Shown piece after piece: positions 1-8,848 of a DNA stretch of 64,000 nt. Every line of letters begins with the position of its first letter. Position 1 is the first letter of the stretch. The DNA comes from Alphaproteobacteria bacterium (GTDB lineage: Bacteria > Pseudomonadota > Alphaproteobacteria > Puniceispirillales > Marisalimonadaceae), in assembly GCA_004213885.1 (NCBI GenBank), contig SGYL01000007.1, positions 1-64,000 on the forward strand, given 5' to 3'. The notes under the pieces were generated by a model. That model ran no database searches, was not told the origin of the DNA, and saw only the letters and a program-made list of their open reading frames with translations. The translations under genes were made by a program, and so were the position numbers.

Positions 1-801
1 TCAAAAATTAAAAAAACAAATTCTGAAAGTCTTGATGTAGAGCATATAATTCAGTCTTTGGGTATAAAAGAATTTTTAAATAAATTTCCTGATCAATTGT
101 CTGGCGGTCAAAAGCAATTGGTAAACTTATGTAGGACATTAGCTATTAAATCAGACTTTATAATTCTAGATGAACCAATGTCATCTTTGGACATTAAAAA
201 TAAAGCTACTGTTCTTTCATTATTAAAAGAAATTAATAAAAAATTTGAAATTCCAATTTTGATAATCTCTCATTCAGTAGAGGAGATAGCTCAAATTTCA
301 GATAATGTAATTATCCTAGAAGAAGGAAAAATAGTTACTTGTGGAAAATTATCACAAATTTTTTTAGAAAAGGAATTTACCAATATCTTTGGTAAATTTG
401 AAAGTAGTTCAATTTTGGAAGGTGTAATTTTTGAAAAAAATTCGTCTTTAAATATAACTAAAATTTTAATAAGTGGTTTTGAAATTATTTTGCCTGGTGA
501 CTTTAAAAAAATTGGAGAAAAGATAAGAGTTAGAATTAGGGCCAGAGATATTCTAATAAGTAAAAATATTAATTCAGATAGTATCACTGAAAATCAATTG
601 TTTGGTAATGTTGAAAAAATTAAAGGAGAAGATGATACAGCTTTTTCTGAATTAATAATAAAGATTGGAAATTCTCAAGATTTTCAATTCTTGTTGATTA
701 GAATAACAAAATATCAGCTTGAAAAGCTTAAAGTCAAAAAAGATGATAAAATATATATTTTATTCAAGTCTACATCTTTTGATAGGCAAGCAATAATTTA
801 A
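1..801 (+). CDS. modC: Molybdate ABC transporter ATP-binding protein ModC (5' end outside window)
   Basis: The reading frame is open from base 1, so the start and the Walker A motif lie upstream of the window. Visible are the ABC signature LSGGQ (bases 97-111), Walker B with FIILDEP and the D-loop SSLD (about 157-192), and the switch histidine in IISHS. After about residue 140 comes a C-terminal extension containing RIRARDILIS, which resembles the Mop/TOBE molybdate-binding domain of ModC. ModC energises molybdate import from the cytoplasmic face together with ModA and ModB, which would lie to the left. Molybdate supply fits moaD, moaE and msrP elsewhere in the window. Another TOBE-bearing importer, such as one for sulfate or iron, is less likely. 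Confidence 0.85.
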   Translation, partial: SKIKKTNSESLDVEHIIQSLGIKEFLNKFPDQLSGGQKQLVNLCRTLAIKSDFIILDEPMSSLDIKNKATVLSLLKEINKKFEIPILIISHSVEEIAQISDNVIILEEGKIVTCGKLSQIFLEKEFTNIFGKFESSSILEGVIFEKNSSLNITKILISGFEIILPGDFKKIGEKIRVRIRARDILISKNINSDSITENQLFGNVEKIKGEDDTAFSELIIKIGNSQDFQFLLIRITKYQLEKLKVKKDDKIYILFKSTSFDRQAII

Positions 802-804
802 CAA

Positions 805-2007
805 TTAAACTTTTTCAAGTATGACCGCAGATCCTTGACCAACACCAACACACATAGTGCATAAAGCATATTTTAAATTAGTTGACTCTAATTCTTTAGA
901 CGCTGACAAAACTAATCTTGTTCCTGACATGCCTAAAGGATGACCATAGGCAATAGCACCTCCATTTGGGTTTATTCTTGGATCATCGTCTTGTATTCCT
1001 AATTCTCTTGTGCATGCTAGAACTTGTGCTGCAAACGCTTCATTAATTTCAACGGTGTCAATTTGATTTAATTTCATATTTGATTTTTTTAAAACTTTTT
1101 CGGTTGCTGAAACAGGCCCCATTCCCATAATTCTAGGTTCAACACCAGAGCTTGCAGCATTAACTATTCTAGCAATTGGTTTTAAATTATTTTTCTTAAT
1201 AGCATCCTCGCTTGCAATTATTAAAGCAGCTGCGCCGTCATTAACTCCACTAGAATTACCTGCTGTTACCGAACCATCATTTCTAAAAGGGGTTGATAAT
1301 TTTGAAAGTTTTTCTAGGTCAGTTTTTCTAGGGTGTTCATCTTTGTTGACTATTAAATCATCTTTTCTTTTTTGTTTTATTGTTACAGGTAAAATTTCTT
1401 TAGAAATTCTACCATTGTCGATTGAATTAGCTGCTTTAATTTGACTTCTATAGGCAAATAAGTCTTGATCTTGTCTTGTGATTTGAAATTTTTCAGCCAC
1501 ATTTTCAGCTGTCTCTGGCATAGAATCTATACCATAATTTGACTTCATTTTAGGGTTTACAAACCTCCACCCAATTGTTGTATCATATATTTCAGCATTC
1601 CTAGAAAATGCAGAATCTGCCTTAGGTATTACAAAAGGAGCTCTACTCATGCTTTCTGCACCACCTGCTATTATAAAATCTCCTTCTTCAGCTTTAATCA
1701 TTCTTGCGCCAGCAATGACAGCTTCCATGCCCGATGCACATAATCTATTCAATGTTATACCTGGTATACTTTCAGGAAAATCAGCAAGTAACAAAGCCAT
1801 CCTAGCAATGTTTCTATTATCTTCACCTGCTTGATTTGCATTCCCAAAAAAAACCTCATCTATACTTTCCCAATCAACATCTTTCAAATCTTCTTTTAAT
1901 TTTTTCAATGGTAAGGCAGCTAAATCATCTGTTCTGATTGAGGATAATACTCCACCAAATCTTCCTATTGGAGTTCTAATACCTTCACATATAAACGCTT
2001 CTTTCAT
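805..2007 (-). CDS. Acetyl-CoA C-acyltransferase (thiolase, acetoacetyl/3-oxoadipyl type)
   Basis: This 400-residue protein is a full-length thiolase II family enzyme. It cleaves 3-ketoacyl-CoA with CoA, or runs in reverse to condense two acyl-CoAs. The nucleophilic cysteine is Cys90 in NRLCASGM. The NEAFAAQ block, the GGAIAYGHPLG block with its histidine, and the C-terminal CTMCVGVGQG with the second cysteine are all present. The stretch AGGAESMSRAPFV resembles PcaF/FadA-type thiolases, so the preferred substrate cannot be told. The reading frame extends 18 codons further upstream, but the family starts at MKEAF (ATG at 2005-2007), which also avoids overlap with the GST gene just upstream. 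Confidence 0.93.
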   Translation of the reverse strand: MKEAFICEGIRTPIGRFGGVLSSIRTDDLAALPLKKLKEDLKDVDWESIDEVFFGNANQAGEDNRNIARMALLLADFPESIPGITLNRLCASGMEAVIAGARMIKAEEGDFIIAGGAESMSRAPFVIPKADSAFSRNAEIYDTTIGWRFVNPKMKSNYGIDSMPETAENVAEKFQITRQDQDLFAYRSQIKAANSIDNGRISKEILPVTIKQKRKDDLIVNKDEHPRKTDLEKLSKLSTPFRNDGSVTAGNSSGVNDGAAALIIASEDAIKKNNLKPIARIVNAASSGVEPRIMGMGPVSATEKVLKKSNMKLNQIDTVEINEAFAAQVLACTRELGIQDDDPRINPNGGAIAYGHPLGMSGTRLVLSASKELESTNLKYALCTMCVGVGQGSAVILEKV

Positions 2008-2015
2008 ATCATTCC

Positions 2016-2660
2016 TTAAGTTATAAAATTTGTTATAAGAGGAGATTCTGAAGATTCCCACACATTATACTTTTTCATAATATCATTAAATTCACGACTT
2101 TCTACAATTAATGAATACCAATAATTAAGTTTAGATAAATTTAAATTTTCAAACCATAAATGATCTACATTACGAAACTGTCTTATGAATGGGAATATGC
2201 AATAATCTAAATAGTTAAGTTCATCACTCGAAAGAAATTTTGAATATTTTAATTTACTATTTAGTAAAGTTAGATATTTAACATTTTCGTTTCTATGATG
2301 AATAGGATTAATTCCTTCGTATCTTGTTGGGTATTTATAACGATCTAGATTCATTTTAAAATCATTATCGCAAAATGATAAAAGGTTTTCAGGATCATGT
2401 AATTCAAAAATTCCATCTTCTTTGGATTTTAAAGACCAATTTACTATATCTAAGCTTTCCTGAATTATTATTTCATCAGAAATAACTAAAATAGGCACTG
2501 TTCCATCAATTGAAGCATTAAGGAATTCTTCAGGTTTTTTTTTTAATAATATTTCTCTTAATTCTACTTTTATTCCTGACAACCTTATAGAGAAACGAGC
2601 TCTCATAGCATAAGGACAACGTCTAAAAGAGTATAAAATTGGATATTTATATAAAGTCAC
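2016..2660 (-). CDS. Glutathione S-transferase family protein
   Basis: A 214-residue cytosolic GST-like protein. The N-terminal thioredoxin fold carries RRCPYAMRAR near residues 13-22, which suggests a cysteine-type (omega/beta-like) active site rather than a Tyr/Ser one. It is followed by TVPILV, containing the cis-proline, and by IQESLDI, which matches the glutathione-contacting ES motif. The remainder fits the all-helical C-terminal domain. The gene ends 8 bases before the thiolase start, so the two are probably co-transcribed. The natural substrate is unknown; glutathionylation, deglutathionylation or detoxification are all possible. Confidence 0.85.
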   Translation of the reverse strand: MTLYKYPILYSFRRCPYAMRARFSIRLSGIKVELREILLKKKPEEFLNASIDGTVPILVISDEIIIQESLDIVNWSLKSKEDGIFELHDPENLLSFCDNDFKMNLDRYKYPTRYEGINPIHHRNENVKYLTLLNSKLKYSKFLSSDELNYLDYCIFPFIRQFRNVDHLWFENLNLSKLNYWYSLIVESREFNDIMKKYNVWESSESPLITNFIT

Positions 2661-2716
2661 AGTATTAAAAATATATTCTAAAACTTTAATTTATAAAATA
2701 ATAAAATAATTACGAT

Positions 2717-2905
2717 TTATTGAGTTTTTTTTGCGTCTCCGTCACAATTTAAATGTCCTTTTTTTGATAGTTGGTAAATCGTATTCCAAAGTGAGGGAGG
2801 ATAATTCTCTCTTATATTTTTAATCATATGTAAAATATGTTTTTCGGTAAAATGATTATTTTTATTTTTAATTTTATGAAATGGAAAAGGTATTATTTGT
2901 GCCAT
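2717..2905 (-). CDS. Small conserved hypothetical protein (62 aa)
   Basis: A 62-residue soluble basic protein starting MAQIIPFPF and ending in a Lys-rich tail. I do not recognise a characterised family. It is probably real: a strong Shine-Dalgarno GGAG sits about 7 bases before the ATG on the minus strand, and the frame fills the gap between the GST and the divergent pyruvate kinase gene. The IRENYPPSLW stretch in the middle looks like an amphipathic helix. No cysteine pair or membrane segment is visible. Confidence 0.6.
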   Translation of the reverse strand: MAQIIPFPFHKIKNKNNHFTEKHILHMIKNIRENYPPSLWNTIYQLSKKGHLNCDGDAKKTQ

Positions 2906-2997
2906 ATTTTACTCCGTTGTGAAGCAATTGCAATTTACTTGCCGAAAATACAAATAATTAATTTTTTTGTGATGTTTTTATGTGTTATACAGTCATT

Positions 2998-4413
2998 ATG
3001 AAGAATACTCAATTTTTAAGATCTACAAAAATAGTTGCAACGCTTGGTCCATCATCAAATACTGAAAACAAAATAAAAAAACTTATTTTTGCTGGTGTAA
3101 ATGTTTTTAGATTAAACTTTAGCCATGGTTCACATGAAGATCATCTAAGCAAAATAAATATAATACGTCGTATAGAAACTAAGTTTAAATTACAACTTGG
3201 AATTTTAGCAGATTTACAAGGTCCTAAATTCAGAATTGGTAAAGTTGAAGATAACGTTAAATTAAAAGTAAATGATTTATTTATATTAGATAAAGAAAAA
3301 GAAATTGGCTCAAGAAAAAGAGCTTACTTAGGACACAATGAAATTTATAAATCTATTAAAACAAACTCCATAATATTAATTGATGATGGTAAAATAAAAT
3401 TAAAAGTATTATCCAAAAAAAAAGATATATTAAAAACAAAGGTTTTAGTAGGTGGTAATCTTTCTAGCAATAAAGGTGTGAACCTTCCAAACTTAATTTT
3501 AGATACAAAACCTATTACCAAAAAAGACAGAAATGATTTAACTTTTATTTTAGAAAATGAAATAGATTGGATAGCTTTGTCTTTTGTTCAAAAAGTTAAT
3601 GATGTAAAGTATGTAAAAAAAATAATTAAAAATAAAAAACCACTTATCTCTAAAATTGAAAAACCATCCGCATTAAATGATTTAGATCAAATTATTGAAT
3701 TATCTGATGGTATTATGGTAGCAAGAGGTGATTTAGGTGTAGAATTGCCACCTTCTAATGTCCCAGGGATTCAAAAAAATATAATAATGGCCTGTAGAGT
3801 TTTAGGTAAACCAGTAATTGTTGCAACACAAATGCTTGAATCAATGATAAGTACTCCAGTTCCAACTAGAGCTGAAGCTTCAGATGTAGCAACTGCAGTT
3901 TTTGATGGGGCAGATGCAGTTATGTTATCTGCAGAAACTGCCGTTGGTCAGTATCCTGTCGACTCAGTAAATACCATGTCAAACATTTTAGAAGCAACTG
4001 AAATGCATATTAAGTTACATCCACACGATTCTCCAAGAGCTTTAAAAAAGGAAAATTCAATATATCATGCTGTTTCAAATGCAGCTGTAAATTTAGCAGA
4101 AACAGTTAATGCAAAAGCTATTGTAGCTTTTACAGCCTCTGGAAAAACTGCTTTTAGAATTAGTAGAGAGCGACCTGACTTACTTTTGATCGTAATGACA
4201 CCTGAAAATATAGTTAGAAGAAAACTATCTCTATTATGGGGTGCAAGATCATTTCTTAGTAAAGTTCAAGGATATGAAGCAGCAATTAAAGAGGCTCGAG
4301 AAACAATAAAAATAAATAAACTAGCCAAGGTTAATGAGAATATAATTGTAGTTGCAGGTATGCCGTTTGGAGTAGAGGGCACTACGAATTCAATAAGAGT
4401 TGTAACTATTTAG
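2998..4413 (+). CDS. pyk: Pyruvate kinase
   Basis: Converts phosphoenolpyruvate and ADP to pyruvate and ATP, the last step of glycolysis. It is full length at 471 residues. Seen are STKIVATLGPSS at the N-terminus, ADLQGPKFRIG, the catalytic lysine block SKIEKP, the metal and substrate site MVARGDLGVELP, and TRAEASDVATAVFDGADAVMLS. A C-terminal regulatory-type domain follows (AFTASGKTAFRISRERP). I chose the ATG at 2998 because MKNTQFLRSTKI matches the family N-terminus; an in-frame ATG at 2980 would add six residues. A TTGCCG at 2939-2944 may belong to the promoter. The 3' end overlaps the convergent cyclophilin gene by 8 bases. Confidence 0.97.
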   Translation: MKNTQFLRSTKIVATLGPSSNTENKIKKLIFAGVNVFRLNFSHGSHEDHLSKINIIRRIETKFKLQLGILADLQGPKFRIGKVEDNVKLKVNDLFILDKEKEIGSRKRAYLGHNEIYKSIKTNSIILIDDGKIKLKVLSKKKDILKTKVLVGGNLSSNKGVNLPNLILDTKPITKKDRNDLTFILENEIDWIALSFVQKVNDVKYVKKIIKNKKPLISKIEKPSALNDLDQIIELSDGIMVARGDLGVELPPSNVPGIQKNIIMACRVLGKPVIVATQMLESMISTPVPTRAEASDVATAVFDGADAVMLSAETAVGQYPVDSVNTMSNILEATEMHIKLHPHDSPRALKKENSIYHAVSNAAVNLAETVNAKAIVAFTASGKTAFRISRERPDLLLIVMTPENIVRRKLSLLWGARSFLSKVQGYEAAIKEARETIKINKLAKVNENIIVVAGMPFGVEGTTNSIRVVTI

Positions 4414-4948
4414 TTTTCTTTTTACCAATGAAAGCTTCAATTATTTGATCTGGATTAGAAGGAGGTTCACCAATCTCAATTTTTTCAACCACTTCCATTC
4501 CAGTTTCAACTTGTCCCCAAACAGTATATTGACCCGTTAAATGACCACAGCCATCAAAACAAATAAAAAATTGACTATCTCCACTATCTGGGTTCATTGA
4601 TCTAGCCATACCAACAGTACCGTATTTATATTTATATTCAGAGAATTCAGCTTTTAAATTTTTACCAGAACCGCCTGTTCCATTTCCAAGTGGGTCACCT
4701 GTTTGAGCCATGAAACCTTCTATAACTCTATGAAAAATAATTCCGTTATAAAATCCGGATGAGACAAGTTCTTTTATCCTCTTTACATGATTGGGTGCTA
4801 TTTTTGGTAAGGTTTTTATTATTATTGAACCTTTAGAAGTTTTTAGAGTAATGAAATTTGATTTTGAGGCTGTAACTGTTTTTGTAGACATAATCGTAAA
4901 TAATATAATTGTTAATAACTTAATGTTTAGTTGAAAAAATTTTCTCAT
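4406..4948 (-). CDS. Peptidyl-prolyl cis-trans isomerase, cyclophilin type, exported
   Basis: A 180-residue cyclophilin. It has an N-terminal hydrophobic signal peptide (LLTIILFTIMS, roughly residues 10-21), so it should act on proline bonds of proteins in the periplasm. Cyclophilin hallmarks are present: IIFHRVIEGFMAQTGDP with the catalytic arginine, GTGGSG, GTVGMARSMNPDSGDSQFFI, and the CGHLTGQYTVWGQV block, where a tryptophan near the drug-binding position is typical of bacterial forms. It lies tail to tail with pyk. Confidence 0.93.
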   Translation of the reverse strand: MRKFFQLNIKLLTIILFTIMSTKTVTASKSNFITLKTSKGSIIIKTLPKIAPNHVKRIKELVSSGFYNGIIFHRVIEGFMAQTGDPLGNGTGGSGKNLKAEFSEYKYKYGTVGMARSMNPDSGDSQFFICFDGCGHLTGQYTVWGQVETGMEVVEKIEIGEPPSNPDQIIEAFIGKKKTK

Positions 4949-4989
4949 AATTACTTGATAAACTGAAGTGAAATAAAATCAACTTTTTT

Positions 4990-5475
4990 TTAAATAAGAT
5001 CATCTATTTGCTCATCAGTCAAATTTCCAGGCACTATTGTTATTGGAACTCGACTCTCAAAACTTGAATTCATTACAAAGTTTATCAGTGGTCCTGGGTT
5101 TCCAGTCTCTATGGAAGCTCCAAGGACGAGCACCTTTATTCTTTTTTCGGTATTGATTAATTTAATTAACTCATCAGAGGTGTTACCTTTTTTCAAATAA
5201 GTTTTTGGTTTATTTGTTCCCAGTTTTTCACAGTATGAACTTAACTCATGAAGTAATTGTTTACTTTCTTGCTCGGCTTCATTTTCCATGATGTTACTAA
5301 CACCACCCCATAATTGACCTTCTAATGGTTCAACACATCTAAATAAAGCAACCTCTCCATTTGCAGTTGCGGCCCTTCTTGCTGCATAATATAAAGCTTG
5401 ATGCATTTCAGAAGTGTTATCAGCGACAACTAAAAATATTCTTTTATGCGTTTTATATTTAGATTTATTATTCAT
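4990..5475 (-). CDS. Universal stress protein (UspA family)
   Basis: A 161-residue single-domain UspA protein. It starts with the hydrophobic strand IFLVVADNTSEMHQAL and has the LVLGAS strand followed by GNPGPLINFV, close to the ATP-binding G-2x-G-9x-G(S/T) loop. The C-terminal strand VPITIVPGNL is typical. The gene lies 2 bases after the TIGR02186-type gene and below a TauE/SafE permease, so the three almost certainly form one operon. Usp proteins often bind ATP or AMP and tune a partner; here the partner may be the membrane proteins upstream, which is inference. Confidence 0.88.
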   Translation of the reverse strand: MNNKSKYKTHKRIFLVVADNTSEMHQALYYAARRAATANGEVALFRCVEPLEGQLWGGVSNIMENEAEQESKQLLHELSSYCEKLGTNKPKTYLKKGNTSDELIKLINTEKRIKVLVLGASIETGNPGPLINFVMNSSFESRVPITIVPGNLTDEQIDDLI

Positions 5476-5477
5476 AA

Positions 5478-6230
5478 TTAAATTCTTCTAAAAATAAAAT
5501 TCGTAAACCAACCAAAAAATAATGCTATTATAACAGCAATTATACCATAAATTGCAGAAAAATTTTGAGCTATATTATATATATTGGCGCTTATCCCAGT
5601 TTTATCAATTTTAATCTTGCTTTCTTCCTGAGAAATAAGGTTGCCTTTTCTATAGTGTAATATTTTAACAATGTACATTCCTGTAGAAACGTTTGAAGGT
5701 AGAGATAGAGTTTTTCTAAATAAGGTATTTTTATTTAATTTAATTGAATTTTCTTCAATTTTCCAAAATTGTTTTTTTTTCATATTTCTTTTAAGCGCTT
5801 CATACCATTTTTTATCTAAATTTTTATAATCGATTTTATTGTTATTTAGTTCAAAATTATTAAAATTTAATTTTCTTTTTTTAATCTCGGTTTTATTTGT
5901 AATTTCTTCAATTTTTCTATTTGAAGCTATGTAGTAATATTTAGGAACATTTGAGAATTTAATACTTTCTGTAATCATCCATATTCCGAATTTTTTTTCT
6001 TTTTTATCAACTTTTATATTTCCTTTTTGACCAGATACCACGACAATTATGTCATCATTCTTTTGTCCGTCGTAAGCGCCAAAAAGTAAAATATCAGCAC
6101 CCGAAAATGTTGAAGAAATTTCTACCGTACTTTCTGATAAATCTGTTACTAAATTGTCTTTAGCAAAAACTGTAAACGAGTTTAAAGTAATGATAATTAT
6201 TAAGAAAATGTTTTTGATTAAAGTTCTCAT
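5478..6230 (-). CDS. TIGR02186-type membrane-anchored protein
   Basis: A 250-residue protein with an N-terminal signal-like hydrophobic stretch (IFLIIIITLNSF), a periplasmic beta-rich domain and a C-terminal membrane helix (GIIAVIIALFFGWF, about residues 229-242). The sequence ADILLFGAYDG near residues 44-54 and the overall architecture match the alphaproteobacterial family I know as TIGR02186, whose function is unknown. Its start overlaps the TauE/SafE permease stop by 4 bases and it precedes uspA by 2 bases. A role as an accessory subunit of the permease is inferred from that tight linkage. Confidence 0.75.
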   Translation of the reverse strand: MRTLIKNIFLIIIITLNSFTVFAKDNLVTDLSESTVEISSTFSGADILLFGAYDGQKNDDIIVVVSGQKGNIKVDKKEKKFGIWMITESIKFSNVPKYYYIASNRKIEEITNKTEIKKRKLNFNNFELNNNKIDYKNLDKKWYEALKRNMKKKQFWKIEENSIKLNKNTLFRKTLSLPSNVSTGMYIVKILHYRKGNLISQEESKIKIDKTGISANIYNIAQNFSAIYGIIAVIIALFFGWFTNFIFRRI

Positions 6231-7141
6231 TTAATTACGCTAATTGAAAAAATATCTAATGGAATTGTAACAAGGTCTAAAATTAATTTAAAACCAACTA
6301 ACAAAATTATAAACGAAAGAAAAAGCCTTAAGTGTTCACCTTTCATTAAGTTTGAAAATTTAGAACCTATTTGTACTCCTATTACAGACCCAATTAGTAA
6401 TATGAGTGCTAGAACAATATCAACCGTTTGATTTTGTGAGGCTTGCAAAATTGTAGTATTGGCAGCGACAAATATGATTTGGAATAAAGAGGTTCCTATT
6501 ACTAATGAAGTGGGCATTCCAAGTAAATAAATCATTGCTGGGACAATAATAAAGCCACCACCTATACCCATTAACGCAGCTAAAATGCCAACAATAACTC
6601 CTATTATTAGAGGTAGAATAATAGATATATAAAGTTTTGACTTTCTAAATCTAGTCTTAAATGGTAATCCGTGTAACCAATTATGCTGATGAAGTTTACC
6701 TCTAGTAGCTTTACCTCTTTTAGTTTGAATAATTAGTTTAAAAGATTCTACAAACATAAGTAAACCTATAATTGCAAGGAAGATAACGTATGATAATTTT
6801 ATAACTAAATCTAATTGTCCAATAGCATTCAAAATGTTGAAAATTAAGACGCCAATCGAAGAACCAATAACACCACCAACAAGTAGTATTGTACCCATTT
6901 TAAAATCTACATTTCCACTTTTCCAATGCGAAAGAACACCTGATACTGAAGGTGCAACTAATTGATTAGCAACTGAGGCAACGGCAACAGGCGATGGAAT
7001 TCCAAAAAATATCATTAGAGGGGTTAATAAGAAACCTCCTCCAATTCCAACCATTCCCATTATTATTCCAACTAACCAACCTATTCCTAAAACAATAAAA
7101 GCATTGATAGGTTGTTCTGCAATAGGTAAATAAATATACAT
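6227..7141 (-). CDS. TauE/SafE family anion permease (sulfite exporter-like)
   Basis: A 304-residue polytopic membrane protein with the internal duplication of the TauE/SafE family. Each half starts with a glycine-rich helix: GMVGIGGGFLLTPLMIFFG near residue 30 and LMGIGGGFIIVPAMIYLLG near residue 190. About eight hydrophobic helices are visible, with a basic cytoplasmic loop (TKRGKATRGK) in between. The family exports or imports sulfite, sulfoacetate or related organosulfur anions. First gene of the operon with the TIGR02186-type protein and UspA. The substrate is not readable from the sequence. Confidence 0.9.
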   Translation of the reverse strand: MYIYLPIAEQPINAFIVLGIGWLVGIIMGMVGIGGGFLLTPLMIFFGIPSPVAVASVANQLVAPSVSGVLSHWKSGNVDFKMGTILLVGGVIGSSIGVLIFNILNAIGQLDLVIKLSYVIFLAIIGLLMFVESFKLIIQTKRGKATRGKLHQHNWLHGLPFKTRFRKSKLYISIILPLIIGVIVGILAALMGIGGGFIIVPAMIYLLGMPTSLVIGTSLFQIIFVAANTTILQASQNQTVDIVLALILLIGSVIGVQIGSKFSNLMKGEHLRLFLSFIILLVGFKLILDLVTIPLDIFSISVIK

Positions 7142-7206
7142 AATCTAATTTAAACTCTTACTATAATAATAGTGCAAGTAATATTAATTTATTTTATGTT
7201 AAATGA

Positions 7207-7824
7207 ATGATGTTTTCTTTAAATCAAATTAAACAATGTATTGAAAATTGTAAAATTGCTGGAGATATAAAAAGAGATAGTAAAGAATTTATGTTAGCAG
7301 CTGTAATGATAATTTTTTCAATAGATAACCTTCAGAATAAGAACCAATTAATTATAATTAAAAAGAAAAATAACCTTAGAAAGCACTCTGGTCAAATTGC
7401 TTTCCCAGGAGGAAAAAAAGAGAGTTTTGATAATAATTTGAAAACTACTGCCTTAAGAGAAACTCATGAAGAAATTAATTTGAAAAGTTCAGATTTAGAA
7501 ATTTTAGGAGAATTACCTTTTTTTTATACAGGAACAGGTTATAAAGTGAAACCAATAATTTCAAAATTAAATAACAATGTCTTTTTAGAAGAAACATTAA
7601 AGCCGGACTTAAATGAAATAGAAAAAATTTTTATTGCTGATGCAGAAGAATTATTAAGTCCTATAAATCATTTTAGAATTAAAGCACCTAAAAATTCATT
7701 GATGAACATGACTTGGAAAGTAAAATATAAAAATGAAAACATCTGGGGTTTAACGGCTAGATTATTAGTTACTTTGTCAGCCGGGTTTAATTTAAGGGAA
7801 TATCCTTCATGCAACGATATATAA
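7207..7824 (+). CDS. Nudix hydrolase, CoA pyrophosphatase-like (NudL/UPF0035 type)
   Basis: A 205-residue Nudix protein. The UPF0035 signature RKHSGQIAFPGG is directly followed by the Nudix box (TALRETHEEINL), with the REXXEE metal-binding glutamates intact. Members with this combined motif hydrolyse coenzyme A and its derivatives to phosphopantetheine and 3',5'-ADP. The 3' end overlaps the next small membrane gene by 16 bases, and a CCA-adding enzyme gene follows, which suggests a three-gene operon. Confidence 0.88.
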   Translation: MMFSLNQIKQCIENCKIAGDIKRDSKEFMLAAVMIIFSIDNLQNKNQLIIIKKKNNLRKHSGQIAFPGGKKESFDNNLKTTALRETHEEINLKSSDLEILGELPFFYTGTGYKVKPIISKLNNNVFLEETLKPDLNEIEKIFIADAEELLSPINHFRIKAPKNSLMNMTWKVKYKNENIWGLTARLLVTLSAGFNLREYPSCNDI

Positions 7825-8057
7825 TAATTTTAATTTGTGTACTTGGATCATCAATAATTTTTTATTTATTAAGTAAAATTTTAAAAAGACTTAAAATAAA
7901 AAATGCAAATTATATAGGTTTATTAACAAGTATTATTTTTTTTATAATAACAATCATGTTTTCTTTTTTATATTTTGAGCCTCATAATAATATTGCTCTA
8001 AAATATACCCCACCAAAAATTATTAATGGAAAAATTGAAAAGGGAAAATTTAAATAG
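7809..8057 (+). CDS. Small two-helix membrane protein
   Basis: 82 residues with two predicted membrane helices (about 3-22 and 36-58) and a short polar C-terminal tail rich in Lys. Its ATG lies inside the end of the Nudix gene (16-base overlap), so it is probably translationally coupled. In other alphaproteobacteria a small membrane protein, which I recall as DUF6111, sits between a CoA pyrophosphatase and a CCA-adding enzyme. This gene has the same position and architecture, but the family assignment is from memory and unverified. Function unknown. Confidence 0.65.
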   Translation: MQRYIIILICVLGSSIIFYLLSKILKRLKIKNANYIGLLTSIIFFIITIMFSFLYFEPHNNIALKYTPPKIINGKIEKGKFK

Positions 8058-8061
8058 ATAA

Positions 8062-8793
8062 ATGGAAAATACTACAATAAAGTCTATTGATTTATTTAGC
8101 CACATTAAAAATGATGATGTTTTTAAAATTTTTGACTTAGCTGAAAAAAATAAGTTTAATATATGGATAGTTGGTGGCGCTATAAGAGATTTTTTCTTAA
8201 AAAAAAAATTAAATGATATAGACTTTGTTTGTGACATTAACCCTATAGAATTAGTTGATATTCTGAAAACAAGTGAAGTAGATTTTATTAGCTCATATAT
8301 CAACTTTGGAGTGTTAATCATAAAATTAAATAATAAAGAATATAACCTTACATCACTACGAGAAGATTTTAAACAAGATGGTAGATACACAAAAGTAAGA
8401 TATGTGAAATCAATTAATAAAGACTGTTTAAGAAGAGATTTAACTTTTAATGCTCTTTACATGGATAGTAGCCAAAAAGTATATGATTTTCACTCTGGAT
8501 TAGAACACTTAGAAAATTCAAAAATAATTTTCATTGGTGATTTTAAAAAAAAGTGCTTGGAAGATAATTTACGAATTTTACGTTTTATCAGATTTTGTTC
8601 ATTATTTAAATCTCCAATATATCCAAATAAATATATAAGTTTTTTTTTAAAAAATAGAAATTTAATCTCGAACCTTAAACATAAGAAAATATCTAATGAA
8701 ATTGAAAAAGCTATAGGTTATCAATATAAAGAAAACACTATTTCAATATTAAAAAAAATTAAAATTGAAAGTTTTGTATTTGAAAAGTTTTGA
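8062..8793 (+). CDS. CCA tRNA nucleotidyltransferase / poly(A) polymerase family, short form
   Basis: Class II nucleotidyltransferase of the CCA-adding family, which repairs or adds the tRNA 3' CCA. The head domain is intact: VGGAIRDFFL (motif A), DIDFVCD with the two catalytic aspartates, RRDLTFNAL (motif B) and EDNLRILRFIRF. The protein stops at 243 residues just after the neck, whereas relatives are usually about 400, so most of the body and tail domains are missing. Only 55 bases separate it from hemF and no continuing frame is visible, so this is not a simple frameshift. The one tRNA gene seen here encodes its own CCA, so a repair-only role would suffice. Confidence 0.85.
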   Translation: MENTTIKSIDLFSHIKNDDVFKIFDLAEKNKFNIWIVGGAIRDFFLKKKLNDIDFVCDINPIELVDILKTSEVDFISSYINFGVLIIKLNNKEYNLTSLREDFKQDGRYTKVRYVKSINKDCLRRDLTFNALYMDSSQKVYDFHSGLEHLENSKIIFIGDFKKKCLEDNLRILRFIRFCSLFKSPIYPNKYISFFLKNRNLISNLKHKKISNEIEKAIGYQYKENTISILKKIKIESFVFEKF

Positions 8794-8848
8794 TTTTTGT
8801 TTCAGGAATAAAGTACTAAAATAGTCTAAAAATAGAAATTCATATATA

